Shown piece after piece: positions 1 through 7,169 of a stretch of 13,197 nt of DNA. The stretch comes from an uncultured Collinsella sp. (GTDB lineage Bacteria > Actinomycetota > Coriobacteriia > Coriobacteriales > Coriobacteriaceae): the NCBI GenBank assembly GCA_902495525.1, contig CABUXL010000045.1, positions 1-13,197 of the forward strand, in the 5' to 3' direction. The notes below the pieces were generated by a model that saw nothing but the letters and a program-made list of their open reading frames with translations, was not told the origin of the DNA and searched no databases. The position numbers and the translations under genes were made by a program. Position 1 is the first letter of the stretch; each line of letters begins with the position of its first letter.

Positions 1-18
1 GGCTTTTTACTTTATTTA

Positions 19-57
19 ACGGGGGCGCCCCTGGGGACGGGCTCGCCCGCTTTTTCA
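19..57. terminator. GC-rich terminator-like hairpin at left edge
   Basis: A very GC-rich stretch can fold as CGGG-CTCG-CCCG (38-49), or with a larger GGGCG/CGCCC stem, and is followed by C and five T on the plus strand (51-55). This fits a Rho-independent terminator for a plus-strand gene lying left of the window, convergent with the adhesin gene. On the minus strand, where the adhesin transcript ends, the same hairpin is followed by GTTAAATAAAG rather than a T run, so its use there is weaker. The first 10 bases (GGCTTTTTAC) could be the tail of another terminator cut by the window edge. Confidence 0.4.
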
Positions 58-62
58 TCGCG

Positions 63-3000
63 CTAGCGCTTCTTTGGGATCGACCTAAGGCGAGCGAACC
101 ATAGGGCTGCGGCACCCGAGGTCAGGAGCGCGGTGATGCAAGCGGCGATGGGAACTGATCCTGTTGCCGGTAGGTCCTGCGGTAGGGTACAGCGTTGAAT
201 GACACGGTCCTCGTCATGTGACTCAAGTTTATCGCCGCCGCCGTTGCGGCAAAGATCGACGCGTGCGCTGTTGGTGAGTGCGGTTTGGGGCGTATAAGCC
301 GACGTCGCCTGCATGTGCACGATTGCGCCCCGAGCGTCTGTGCCAAGGATTGCTTTGGCATCGTCAAGGTCGTCGTGCTCATCTTTGAGATCATCGCGGG
401 TCCAAGAATCCGCATCGCTTCGAGTCGTAAAGTCGGCGGCTACCGCACCGTATTCAATGCGAATGCCCGTTACGACGGTATTGGACGCAAGGTCGAGTTC
501 TTTCGCCTCGAGTGTGGTGGATTCCGTGGTCGAGACATCCGCCTTCCAGAGGCGCCAGCCGTCGTAATCGACGAGGCGGCAATCCTCACCCAGACTTTCC
601 CTTACTTCGTCGGACTCAAGCCAAGGATTTTCGTGCCCATCGTCAAGTGTCGCGTTTGCCGGCTCATCGACGTCTGTCGAGTCCAACGGCGTCGTGCGAT
701 ACCACACGTTGCACAGACCGTTGAGGTCGCCGATGGCGACGGGGGTTTCGATTGAGACGAATCTCGCTGTATCGTTCTCGGCACACTCAAGATCATCGGT
801 AATTGTGAACTCATCAACCCAGGTAGCTGAATCGTTTCGAGCGTCGATGGTATAGGAGAAAAGTCCATCCGTATTGGTTTGCGTCGCGGCGCGATTTTTA
901 CCATCGCCGTTGGCCAACAGACCCTTCCCGATAGGTTGGACAAGCTCCTGACGCTTGTCGACCTGTCCTTTGATCTCGATGGGCGTATCCTTCATCGCGA
1001 CGGATTGGACTTCTCCCGTATCCTTTATTTCAAACGTTATCTCCTCGGCAAGGTCATAGGTCCGCGGAGACATCATTTCGCGCAACGAGTAGGTGCCGGG
1101 TGCAAGATGTTCGACGCGATGCGGCTTGTCGGATGAGGTCCAGGAGTCTATTTCGGTTTTATCGGGACCATATAAGGTGAGCTGTGCGCCTTCCACTTCC
1201 TGCTCACCGCTTGCATCGACCTTGGAGATATCAACCTTGGTGTAATCGTCGGATACGTTAAGCTGTGCTTCTACAACGGGTGTTTTCTGGTCGGCATAAG
1301 TAAGGTCGACAATATGGGTTGTCTGATCGAGCAAGAAGCCTGCCGGCGCTTGAGTCTCGACAACCTCGTAGCGTGCGGTGCCAGATCCCAGTGGGAGGTT
1401 GTCCGCGCGTGCTTCTCCAGTTTCATCCGTCGTGACGGTCGCGACAGTCTCACCGTCGAGCGCGGCAATGCTACCGTCGGGGCGCACGATATCACCCGAG
1501 GCACGGATCTCAAAGACGGCGCCCGCGAGGCTGCTGCCGTCTATGGCATCGGTTTTAACGATCCTGATGTTTCCGGTCGCGGCGTGGTCATAATACGAGG
1601 CGATTGCAACGGGCGTTAGGTTCATGTCGGCGGGTATGTTTACCTCGATCTCTTCGCCGACAAGATAGGGCTCTTTGGCCGAGGTTTCGCGTACATAATA
1701 GGTGCCCGGCACGAGCGATTCGGGCAGTGTGACGGTGCCGGTCGCGTCAGTCGTAAAGGTGTCCATTACGTTATGTGCTGGATACCAGCAAGTTTGTGAG
1801 ACAGGTTCGTGATTGCTGCCGAGGAGTTGGAAGGTGAATCCGGCTAGGGGAACAGAAGCGCCTGTTTGGGCATCGCGTTTTACAATCTGGAGATGCGTCG
1901 ACAGCGCGTGGTTGTCCACGATATATTGAAGCTCGGCGCCGTCGGAAATCTGATTTGCCCCGACGGTCCATTCCCCTGCACGTTTAAAACCCTCGGGGAC
2001 GGTTTCCGGAACCTCACGAACCGTGTAGCCGGCACGGTCGTATGGGACGGCTCCGTGGACACCGGCGGGTCGCTTGCCTGTGCCGAACCATGCTTCGGGC
2101 TGATCTTCGGTGGAGGCAAAGCCATAGATGTTTGTGGTCAGTGTGCCAACAACCTGCTGAGAGCTGTTGCTGACAACCTCAAAGACAACACCACCCGCCG
2201 GCTGCTCCAGGCCGGATTGGTCGCTATTGCCGTAATCCTTGAATTTGGAAATCTCAAGGTTAAACGCAATGGGGATATCGGAAACGCGAGATTCGATCTC
2301 GACCACGCCTGAATCGCCGAGCTGGTCGGCTCCAACGGTATAGGTCCAGCTGTCGTTGGATGGCAGGTAGCCCTCGGGGGCTTTTGATTCGTAGATGGTA
2401 AAGGTTCCTAAGGGGACATCGGCGAGGGTGGCCCGACCGCTTTCGTCGGTCGTGAGGATTTGTGCCCATCCAGGGGTTGATTGCGACACACACGTGAACT
2501 CTGCTCCTGCGAGCGAAGCTCCCACCTGGTGGCCGGCATTCGTCGCGGCATCGAGTTTTACGATACGCAGGTTGATGGTGCCGGGCTGTTCATCAATGGC
2601 GACCCGCCCGCCGTCATTCCCCGTGGTAAAGGCAATACGATCGTGGCGGGGGACATAGCCGGCCGGCGCCTTCGTTTCAACTAGGTAGTATGCCGTGTTG
2701 GGCAGAAGTGTTGCTTGCGCTCGACCGTTGCTGTCCATCTTGATGGTGCCGACACGCGCGCCGCTGGCGCTCTCAAAAATATCGAATGTTGCCCCGGTAA
2801 ACTGATAGGTATTGTTTCCGCTGGTAATAACGGTGTTAGCAGACTGCTTTTGGAAGGAAACAGACACCGCCGGCAGTACATAGAGCATGTCTTGACGTTT
2901 GCTGCCGCCCGATACGGCCCCTAGATAGCGCCGCGCGCGGTGCGGAGCGGCTTTGATGCTTCCTGATTTTGCGCTGTCGTGGAGCCACCGCGCAGCCGCC

Positions 3001-3494
3001 ACGACTTCATTGTCGGAGGTAAAGTGTCCGCTCTTGGTTTTACCCTGAGCGGTCGTGTAGGAGTAGGTGCCGTCGACATGGGTAGTGCCGTTGAGCATCC
3101 ATACGGCAAGCTGGGTGGCGGCGCGGGCGCGATCGGGTGAAAGATGGTAACCGCCAAACGACGTGGCGGTAGGATATCCGTGACAAACGATTGCCGCGAA
3201 CTCGTCGTCGAGCCACACCCAGCCTTGATCAAAGTTGAGCCATGGGCCGCCCGGCTTGGTGGGGCCGGGGCGCTCCTGGTTCATGCAGTAGGCAATCGAG
3301 GCGTCTTGAGCTTCATACTTGCCGATAAAGAAGGGCCCACAATCATCGCTAATAGTGCGGAAGCCGAGCTGGTCGTAGCCATCAACGGCAAATGCGGCTC
3401 CCGGTGCCAGGCAGCCGAAAAGCAGGAAGAGGAGCAGGAGCAGCGGACCTGTTGCGATTGCGCTGTGGACAGAGTGCGTGGGTGCGTTGGACAT
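63..3494 (-). CDS. Sortase-anchored thioester (TQXA) / SpaA-repeat surface adhesin
   Basis: Secreted wall-anchored adhesin of 1143 residues. Residues 1-36 are a signal peptide: hydrophobic run 18-30, likely cleavage AFA36|V37. Residues about 38-205 look like a thioester domain, with Cys70 in YCMNQ and Gln128 in the TQLAVW motif; in this family Cys and Gln form an internal thioester that can bind host amines covalently. About six SpaA/Cna-B domains follow, each with a candidate Lys near the start and Glu near the end: K216/E273, K313/E369, K417/E494, K539/E603, K647/E713, K758/E806. Several end in the typical ETKAPAGY-like motif. Residues about 841-1100 form a larger stalk domain starting VDKRQE and containing five cysteines. 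The C-terminus has LPATG (1108-1112), a hydrophobic segment and RLRSIPKKR, a classic sorting signal. Start ATG has AAGGAG (3500-3505) five bases upstream. No sortase is in the window. Ligand unknown; domain borders are approximate. Confidence 0.9.
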   Translation of the reverse strand: MSNAPTHSVHSAIATGPLLLLLFLLFGCLAPGAAFAVDGYDQLGFRTISDDCGPFFIGKYEAQDASIAYCMNQERPGPTKPGGPWLNFDQGWVWLDDEFAAIVCHGYPTATSFGGYHLSPDRARAATQLAVWMLNGTTHVDGTYSYTTAQGKTKSGHFTSDNEVVAAARWLHDSAKSGSIKAAPHRARRYLGAVSGGSKRQDMLYVLPAVSVSFQKQSANTVITSGNNTYQFTGATFDIFESASGARVGTIKMDSNGRAQATLLPNTAYYLVETKAPAGYVPRHDRIAFTTGNDGGRVAIDEQPGTINLRIVKLDAATNAGHQVGASLAGAEFTCVSQSTPGWAQILTTDESGRATLADVPLGTFTIYESKAPEGYLPSNDSWTYTVGADQLGDSGVVEIESRVSDIPIAFNLEISKFKDYGNSDQSGLEQPAGGVVFEVVSNSSQQVVGTLTTNIYGFASTEDQPEAWFGTGKRPAGVHGAVPYDRAGYTVREVPETVPEGFKRAGEWTVGANQISDGAELQYIVDNHALSTHLQIVKRDAQTGASVPLAGFTFQLLGSNHEPVSQTCWYPAHNVMDTFTTDATGTVTLPESLVPGTYYVRETSAKEPYLVGEEIEVNIPADMNLTPVAIASYYDHAATGNIRIVKTDAIDGSSLAGAVFEIRASGDIVRPDGSIAALDGETVATVTTDETGEARADNLPLGSGTARYEVVETQAPAGFLLDQTTHIVDLTYADQKTPVVEAQLNVSDDYTKVDISKVDASGEQEVEGAQLTLYGPDKTEIDSWTSSDKPHRVEHLAPGTYSLREMMSPRTYDLAEEITFEIKDTGEVQSVAMKDTPIEIKGQVDKRQELVQPIGKGLLANGDGKNRAATQTNTDGLFSYTIDARNDSATWVDEFTITDDLECAENDTARFVSIETPVAIGDLNGLCNVWYRTTPLDSTDVDEPANATLDDGHENPWLESDEVRESLGEDCRLVDYDGWRLWKADVSTTESTTLEAKELDLASNTVVTGIRIEYGAVAADFTTRSDADSWTRDDLKDEHDDLDDAKAILGTDARGAIVHMQATSAYTPQTALTNSARVDLCRNGGGDKLESHDEDRVIQRCTLPQDLPATGSVPIAACITALLTSGAAALWFARLRSIPKKR

Positions 3495-3499
3495 GGCTG

Positions 3500-3505
3500 C
3501 TCCTT
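3500..3505 (-). promoter_or_regulatory. Ribosome binding site of the adhesin gene
   Basis: On the minus strand the sequence reads AAGGAG, five bases before the ATG at 3494. This fixes the start of the adhesin and gives the full signal peptide. Confidence 0.8.
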
Positions 3506-3514
3506 ATCCCTCGT

Positions 3515-3586
3515 GCGTCGCACGGGGAGGCTGCGACGCGTAGGATGAGGCTACCCCCGAGGTTCATGCGGGTAAGTACCGGAGCC
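3515..3586 (-). promoter_or_regulatory. Structured 5' leader of the adhesin gene
   Basis: Two inverted repeats lie just upstream of the adhesin ribosome binding site. The nearer one is an 8-bp perfect stem, GCGTCGCA (3515-3522) with TGCGACGC (3532-3539), around a 9-base loop. The farther one pairs TACCC (3552-3556) with GGGTA (3570-3574), and GGCT (3549-3552) could alternatively pair with AGCC (3583-3586). There is no T run, so this is not a simple terminator. It could control expression by RNA folding or protein binding. I compared it from memory with the c-di-GMP-I riboswitch and did not find its conserved core. The 3590-3748 stretch upstream is AT-richer and holds no gene; a TTGACT (minus strand, 3674-3679) is the only -35-like element noticed, without a convincing -10. 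Confidence 0.4.
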
Positions 3587-3748
3587 TGACCAAAAGCTTG
3601 CCCAATTCCTGACAAATTGAGCTCAAATACAACAATCAAGCAAAAGTACAGGTAGAAGATAGGGAGAACAGGAAGTCAAAGGTCCTCGTCTCCACAATTG
3701 ACGCGATTTTCAAACGAATTTCCACAGCTAAAACAAACATCGCCACCC

Positions 3749-3778
3749 TTGTATCAAACAAGACAACCGCGTTATACT
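3749..3778 (+). promoter_or_regulatory. Promoter of tRNA-Gly
   Basis: The -35 box is TTGTAT (3749-3754) and the -10 box is TATACT (3773-3778), separated by 18 bases. The mature tRNA begins 14 bases after the -10 box, as expected for a tRNA transcript with a short leader. Confidence 0.75.
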
Positions 3779-3791
3779 AGCCAACACACAA

Positions 3792-3866
3792 GCGGGCATC
3801 GCCAAGTGGTAAGGCATCAGCTTCCCAAGCTGACACTCGCGGGTTCGAGTCCCGTTGCCCGCTCCA
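3792..3866 (+). tRNA. tRNA-Gly (anticodon CCC)
   Basis: A full cloverleaf can be drawn. The acceptor stem is GCGGGCA/TGCCCGC, the D-stem GCC/GGC, the anticodon stem TCAGC/GCTGA with loop TTCCCAA (anticodon CCC, reading GGG), and the T-arm GCGGG-TTCGAGT-CCCGT. The discriminator base is T, as in bacterial tRNA-Gly, followed by an encoded CCA (3864-3866). Length is 75 with CCA. Its last 18 bases (3849-3866) are repeated exactly at 4041-4058. Confidence 0.96.
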
Positions 3867-3912
3867 GTAAAAAGCACAAGCACGGCAGCGTTACGTTGCC
3901 GTGCTTTTTACT
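3866..3912. terminator. Bidirectional terminator after tRNA-Gly
   Basis: The inner hairpin runs 3878-3906: a 13-bp stem starting AAGCACGGCA, with one G-T pair and a TTA loop, followed by a T run. A second, outer pairing joins AGTAAAAAGCAC (3866-3877) perfectly to GTGCTTTTTACT (3901-3912). The two stems compete because AAGCAC occurs twice in tandem on the 5' side. T runs exist on both strands, so it could stop transcription from either side. It ends the tRNA-Gly transcript and is part of the repeat module described separately. Confidence 0.85.
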
Positions 3913-4058
3913 ACCAAGCGCCGGGACACGAACCCGCCAGGGTGCGAGCGCTAAGCAAACGCGAAGCGTTTGTAGCGAGCAGGCGAAGGCGCCGACAGGC
4001 GCCTGAAGCCGGTGCGTATTTGCGAAGCAAATACGCGGACGTCCCGTTGCCCGCTCCA
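3867..4058 (+). repeat. tRNA-Gly-associated hairpin module ending in a copy of the tRNA 3' end
   Basis: This 192-base stretch contains, in order: the terminator; a T-arm-like imperfect palindrome (GGGACACGAACCC, 3923-3935); hairpin h1 CAAACGC-GAA-GCGTTTG (3956-3972), extended by GCTA/TAGC; hairpin h2 AGGCGCC-GACA-GGCGCCT (3987-4004); hairpin h3 GCGTATTTGC-GAA-GCAAATACGC (4014-4036); and an exact 18-base copy (4041-4058) of the tRNA-Gly 3' end from the T-loop edge to CCA. No plausible gene lies in it. The same order of parts occurs after tRNA-Lys at 12610-12788. The copied tail resembles the att duplication left by integration into tRNA genes, but no integrase is present. Element boundaries are inferred from the repeated tail. 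Confidence 0.75.
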
Positions 4059-4110
4059 ATTCCAAAATGTTAGGTTAATGCCTGCTGCCCATACTTGCAC
4101 CTGCGCACGG

Positions 4111-4116
4111 TACAAT
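4111..4116 (+). promoter_or_regulatory. Putative -10 box of purB
   Basis: TACAAT sits in the context GGTACAATG, the same context as the -10 box before tRNA-Lys. No good -35 box lies 16-18 bases upstream. A small stem GTTGG/CCAAC follows between the box and the purB ribosome binding site. Confidence 0.45.
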
Positions 4117-4160
4117 GGTTGGGTTACGACCAACGTGCCAATAACCAAAAAGGAGCCGCT

Positions 4161-5507
4161 ATGATCGATCGCTATACCCGCCCGGAGATGGGACACATTT
4201 TCTCCCTCGAGAACAAGTACGCCATTTGGCAGGAGATCGAGGTCTTGGCCTGCGAGGCCCAGGCGGAGCTCGGCAAGATCGGTATTTCCAAAGACGAGGC
4301 CCAGTGGATCCGCGACCATGCCAACTTTGAGAAGGCGAAGGTCGATGAGATCGAGGAAGTCACGCGCCACGACGTCATTGCCTTCCTGACCAACATGAAG
4401 GAGTACATCGATGCCGATGTTCCCGAGGGCGACCCCAAGCCCAGCCGCTGGGTTCACTATGGCATGACCAGCTCCGATCTGGGCGACACGGCCCTGTGCT
4501 ACCAGCTCACCCAGGCCTGCGACCTGATCATCGAGGACGTCAAAAAACTCGGCGAGATCTGCAAGCGTCGCGCCTTTGAGGAGCGCAACACGCTCTGCGC
4601 CGGCCGTACTCATGGCATCCATGCCGAGCCGATGACCTTCGGCATGAAGTTTGGCTCTTGGGCCTGGGAGCTCAAGCGCGATCTGGACCGTCTTGAGGAT
4701 GCCCGCAAGAACGTTGCCTTTGGTGCCATCTCGGGCGCTGTCGGCACGTACAGCTCCATCGAGCCGTTTGTCGAGGAATATGTCTGCGAGCACCTGGGCC
4801 TGGTTCACGACCCGCTGTCCACGCAGGTTATTAGCCGCGATCATCACGCCTACCTCGCCGGCGTTCTTGCCACCACCGCGGCCACCTGTGAGCGCATCGC
4901 TACCGAGGTTCGCAATCTGCAGAAGACCGATACACTCGAGGCCGAGGAACCGTTCCGTAAGGGTCAAAAGGGCAGCTCAGCCATGCCGCACAAGCGCAAC
5001 CCCATCACCATGGAGAAGGTCTGCGGCCTGTCGCGCGTCGTGAAGGCCAACGCGCAGGTTGCCTTCGACAACGTCGCCCTGTGGCACGAGCGTGACATTT
5101 CGCACTCCTCTGCCGAGCGCGTCGCCCAGGCCGACAGCTTCATCGCCCTCGACCACATGTTCCAGTGCCTCATCCGCGTTATCGACGGCCTGCAGCTGTA
5201 TCCCGCTCGCATGATGGCCAACCTCAACAAGACACGCGGCCTCATCTTCTCCTCCAAGGTCCTGCTCGCCCTCGTCGACACGGGCATCACCCGCGAGGAC
5301 GCGTACGCCATTGTGCAGGAGAACGCCATGGCAACCTGGCACGAGGTACAGGATTGTGTCTCCGGCCCTACCTTTAAGGAGCGTCTCGAGGCCGATCCGC
5401 GCTGCACCGTCAGCCAGGAGAAACTCGACGAGATCTTTGATCCGTGGGACTTCCTCACCCGTATCGACACGGTCTTCGATCGCCTGGAGCAGCTGAGCTT
5501 CGAGTAG
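4161..5507 (+). CDS. purB: Adenylosuccinate lyase
   Basis: Cytosolic purine enzyme of 448 residues. It splits SAICAR to AICAR plus fumarate in IMP synthesis and adenylosuccinate to AMP plus fumarate. The fumarase/aspartase superfamily signature GSSAMPHKRNP is at residues 271-281, with Ser273 in the position of the catalytic serine on the mobile loop. The AGRTHG motif (147-152) carries His151, and TRHDV (68-72) carries His70; both match conserved active-site histidines of bacterial PurB. GMTSSD is at 101-106. Length is normal for the family. The reading frame is open from 4095, but ATG 4161 is chosen because AGGAG (4151-4155) lies five bases upstream. The gene stands alone, between the tRNA-Gly module and the TSCPD gene. 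purC, whose product SAICAR is a PurB substrate, lies about 4 kb downstream in a separate unit. Confidence 0.97.
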   Translation: MIDRYTRPEMGHIFSLENKYAIWQEIEVLACEAQAELGKIGISKDEAQWIRDHANFEKAKVDEIEEVTRHDVIAFLTNMKEYIDADVPEGDPKPSRWVHYGMTSSDLGDTALCYQLTQACDLIIEDVKKLGEICKRRAFEERNTLCAGRTHGIHAEPMTFGMKFGSWAWELKRDLDRLEDARKNVAFGAISGAVGTYSSIEPFVEEYVCEHLGLVHDPLSTQVISRDHHAYLAGVLATTAATCERIATEVRNLQKTDTLEAEEPFRKGQKGSSAMPHKRNPITMEKVCGLSRVVKANAQVAFDNVALWHERDISHSSAERVAQADSFIALDHMFQCLIRVIDGLQLYPARMMANLNKTRGLIFSSKVLLALVDTGITREDAYAIVQENAMATWHEVQDCVSGPTFKERLEADPRCTVSQEKLDEIFDPWDFLTRIDTVFDRLEQLSFE

Positions 5508-5533
5508 GTTCGGGCATAACGTTAGCTTTTTAG

Positions 5534-5571
5534 GGCGCTTTGCTGGTAATGTGTGTTGCCGGCAAAGCGCC
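5534..5571 (+). terminator. Strong hairpin after purB
   Basis: GGCGCTTTGCTGG (5534-5546) pairs with CCGGCAAAGCGCC (5559-5571): 13 bp with one T-G pair and a 12-base loop. It lies 26 bases after the purB stop. No T run follows (TCGTTGCATTT), so it may be a weak or factor-dependent terminator, or a stabilising 3' stem. Confidence 0.5.
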
Positions 5572-5574
5572 TCG

Positions 5575-5602
5575 TTGCATTTAGGGAAAGACGGGGATAA
5601 TA
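5575..5602 (+). promoter_or_regulatory. Putative promoter of the TSCPD-lipoprotein pair
   Basis: TTGCAT (5575-5580) and GATAAT/ATAATA (5596-5602) form a -35/-10 pair with a 15-16 base spacer, slightly short. It lies between the purB 3' hairpin and the TSCPD gene, the expected place for a new transcription start. Confidence 0.4.
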
Positions 5603-5635
5603 GTCGTCTCGAATAACATTCTGAGAGGGGATCGC

Positions 5636-5899
5636 ATGATTTCGTTTGATTACAAGCCTCAGGGCGTGTGTGCTCGCAATATTCACCTTGACCTTTCCGA
5701 TGACGGCAACAAGGTGATGGGCGTTGAGTTTACCGGCGGCTGCGACGGCAATCTCAAGGCTATCTCCAAGCTGGTCGAGGGCGCTCCTGCCGATCGCGTA
5801 ATCGAGGTTCTCGCCGGTAATACCTGCGGTATGAAAAAGACCTCCTGCGCCGACCAGCTTACACGCGCTATCGAGGCCGCTCGCGCCGAGATCGCCTAA
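5636..5899 (+). CDS. TSCPD-domain small protein (TIGR03905-like)
   Basis: An 87-residue protein. It resembles the short stand-alone TSCPD family, which is related to a C-terminal domain of some ribonucleotide reductases; its function is not established. Visible family marks are GVCARNI near the start, FTGGCDGNL (32-40) and KTSCADQL (68-75). The name-giving TSCPD appears here as TSCAD, with Ala for Pro. Four cysteines (12, 36, 64, 71) sit in the conserved motifs and could bind a metal; that is inference. The ATG has GAGAGGGG five bases upstream. Its TAA stop overlaps the ATG of the next gene by one base (TAATG), so translation is probably coupled. Confidence 0.85.
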   Translation: MISFDYKPQGVCARNIHLDLSDDGNKVMGVEFTGGCDGNLKAISKLVEGAPADRVIEVLAGNTCGMKKTSCADQLTRAIEAARAEIA

Positions 5900-7110
5900 T
5901 GGGTATCGCCGATCACATCAAGAACGGAATATCGCGTCGCGGCTTTGTACTCGGTGGGGCTGCCGCGGGCGCTGCCACGGTGCTTGCCGGATGCTCGAAA
6001 AAAACGGGCACCAGCGATGATGCCGCCGGCGAGCCGCAGGTTATCAAGGATGATTCCAAAATCATCTCGATTACGGATGAGTACGAGGCAGTCGACATCG
6101 ATCTTGAGCCGGCGGCGTCATGGACGCTGCCTCTGGGTACGCTGCTGTACTACTGCGACGGCGATTACGCCGCGGCAATGATGGCGCCCGCATCGGCACT
6201 GCACGCCAACACACTCGGTGTGCTCAACCTGGGCGATGGCTCGCTTGCCACATTAATCGAGGATCCTATCGAGGGCACGGGATATGCATTCTACGATGTC
6301 CGTGCCGGCGACGGCGTATTCGCGTGGGTTGAGATGAACTTTGCCAATTCATCGTGGAAGCTCTACGCTCAAAATCTGTCGGGCGCTTCGCTCTCTGGCG
6401 ACGTGGTTGAGCTCGATCGAGGTGGCAAGGACTACGATCCGCCGCTGTTTACGGCGTTCGGGTCATCAGTCATCTGGTATAAAATGCCCTCGGCAGGTGG
6501 CAATAAAACGAGTAGCGATTCGTTTTGCTATCGTCGCTCGCTTGATGAATCCAAGGCCGAGACAATTTGGAAATCGACGGGTCGCTTTGCATCGGCCCCG
6601 CGCGCGAGCGACGGCATTTTGACCATCTCGCCGCGTGTCCGCAACGACGAGGGCGTCTACTACGGCATAACGGCAATCGATCTGACCGACGGCAACAACA
6701 CCAAACGTGCCCAGCTAGTCCTTCCCTCGTCAGTTTCGCCTTTCGAGGCCGTATATATGGGCGACACCTTCGTGTTTTCTATCGAGGCGGCCTATAGTGG
6801 TGTGGGCAGCCTGGGCAATATGGGCACGTATATCGGTAATGAGGGAGGGCCGTACCTCTTCCTGTCCCGCGAGCCGCTCGCATGTGCGGCTGGCAAGAAG
6901 AATAAATACCTTGTTAAGGTACAGGCGTCGCATTTCCTGATCGACACCTCTGCCAAGACCTATGGCTCGCTGCTGTCGCCCGACCGCGCTTTGGAGTATG
7001 GCGATTATCCAGCTACGGCGGGAAAATCGAACTCATTCCTTACGTACGCCACGGTGCGCAACAGCCAGGGTATACCAGAGACGGTCACTGCACGCCTATT
7101 CTCTCTTTAA
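5899..7110 (+). CDS. Tat-exported lipoprotein of unknown function
   Basis: A 403-residue protein. The N-terminus has a twin-arginine motif SRRGFVLGG (Arg13-Arg14), a short hydrophobic stretch and a lipobox VLAGC with Cys32, so it should be exported folded by Tat and lipid-anchored outside the membrane. A Ser/Asp/Gly linker follows. The rest is rich in beta-type segments with repeated aromatic-acidic turns (WVEMNFANSSW, VIWYKMPSAGG, YYGITAIDLTDG), suggesting a beta-propeller-like fold, but I recognise no named domain or catalytic motif. It overlaps the TSCPD gene by one base and is probably co-transcribed with it. The start is fixed by that overlap and by the intact Tat signal. The two-component genes follow about 150 bases later; a sensory partnership with them is possible but unsupported. 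Confidence 0.85.
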   Translation: MGIADHIKNGISRRGFVLGGAAAGAATVLAGCSKKTGTSDDAAGEPQVIKDDSKIISITDEYEAVDIDLEPAASWTLPLGTLLYYCDGDYAAAMMAPASALHANTLGVLNLGDGSLATLIEDPIEGTGYAFYDVRAGDGVFAWVEMNFANSSWKLYAQNLSGASLSGDVVELDRGGKDYDPPLFTAFGSSVIWYKMPSAGGNKTSSDSFCYRRSLDESKAETIWKSTGRFASAPRASDGILTISPRVRNDEGVYYGITAIDLTDGNNTKRAQLVLPSSVSPFEAVYMGDTFVFSIEAAYSGVGSLGNMGTYIGNEGGPYLFLSREPLACAAGKKNKYLVKVQASHFLIDTSAKTYGSLLSPDRALEYGDYPATAGKSNSFLTYATVRNSQGIPETVTARLFSL

Positions 7111-7169
7111 GCTTAGAGGGGTTAAAAAGGCGCCAACAGGGGAATAAACGCGTTGTAATTGTGAGTACC

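Noticed and set aside
3515..3586. c-di-GMP-I riboswitch upstream of the adhesin
   Set aside because: The leader folds into stems, but the conserved core bases of that riboswitch, as I remember them, are not present.
3914..4058. CRISPR array
   Set aside because: The hairpins differ in sequence and spacing, there is no repeated unit with spacers, and no cas gene is in the window.
3698..4073. Short plus-strand frames over tRNA-Gly and the hairpin module, including a 72-codon Arg-rich one
   Set aside because: They cross a tRNA, a terminator and palindromes, have no good ribosome binding site, and their composition reflects the hairpins.
3951..4967. A 338-codon open frame on the minus strand
   Set aside because: It is antisense to purB and runs through the hairpin module; purB is certain from its signature.
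5990..6000. Signal peptide without lipid anchor in the 403-residue protein
   Set aside because: The VLAGC lipobox with Cys32 follows the Tat motif directly, which fits a lipoprotein better than a freely secreted protein.
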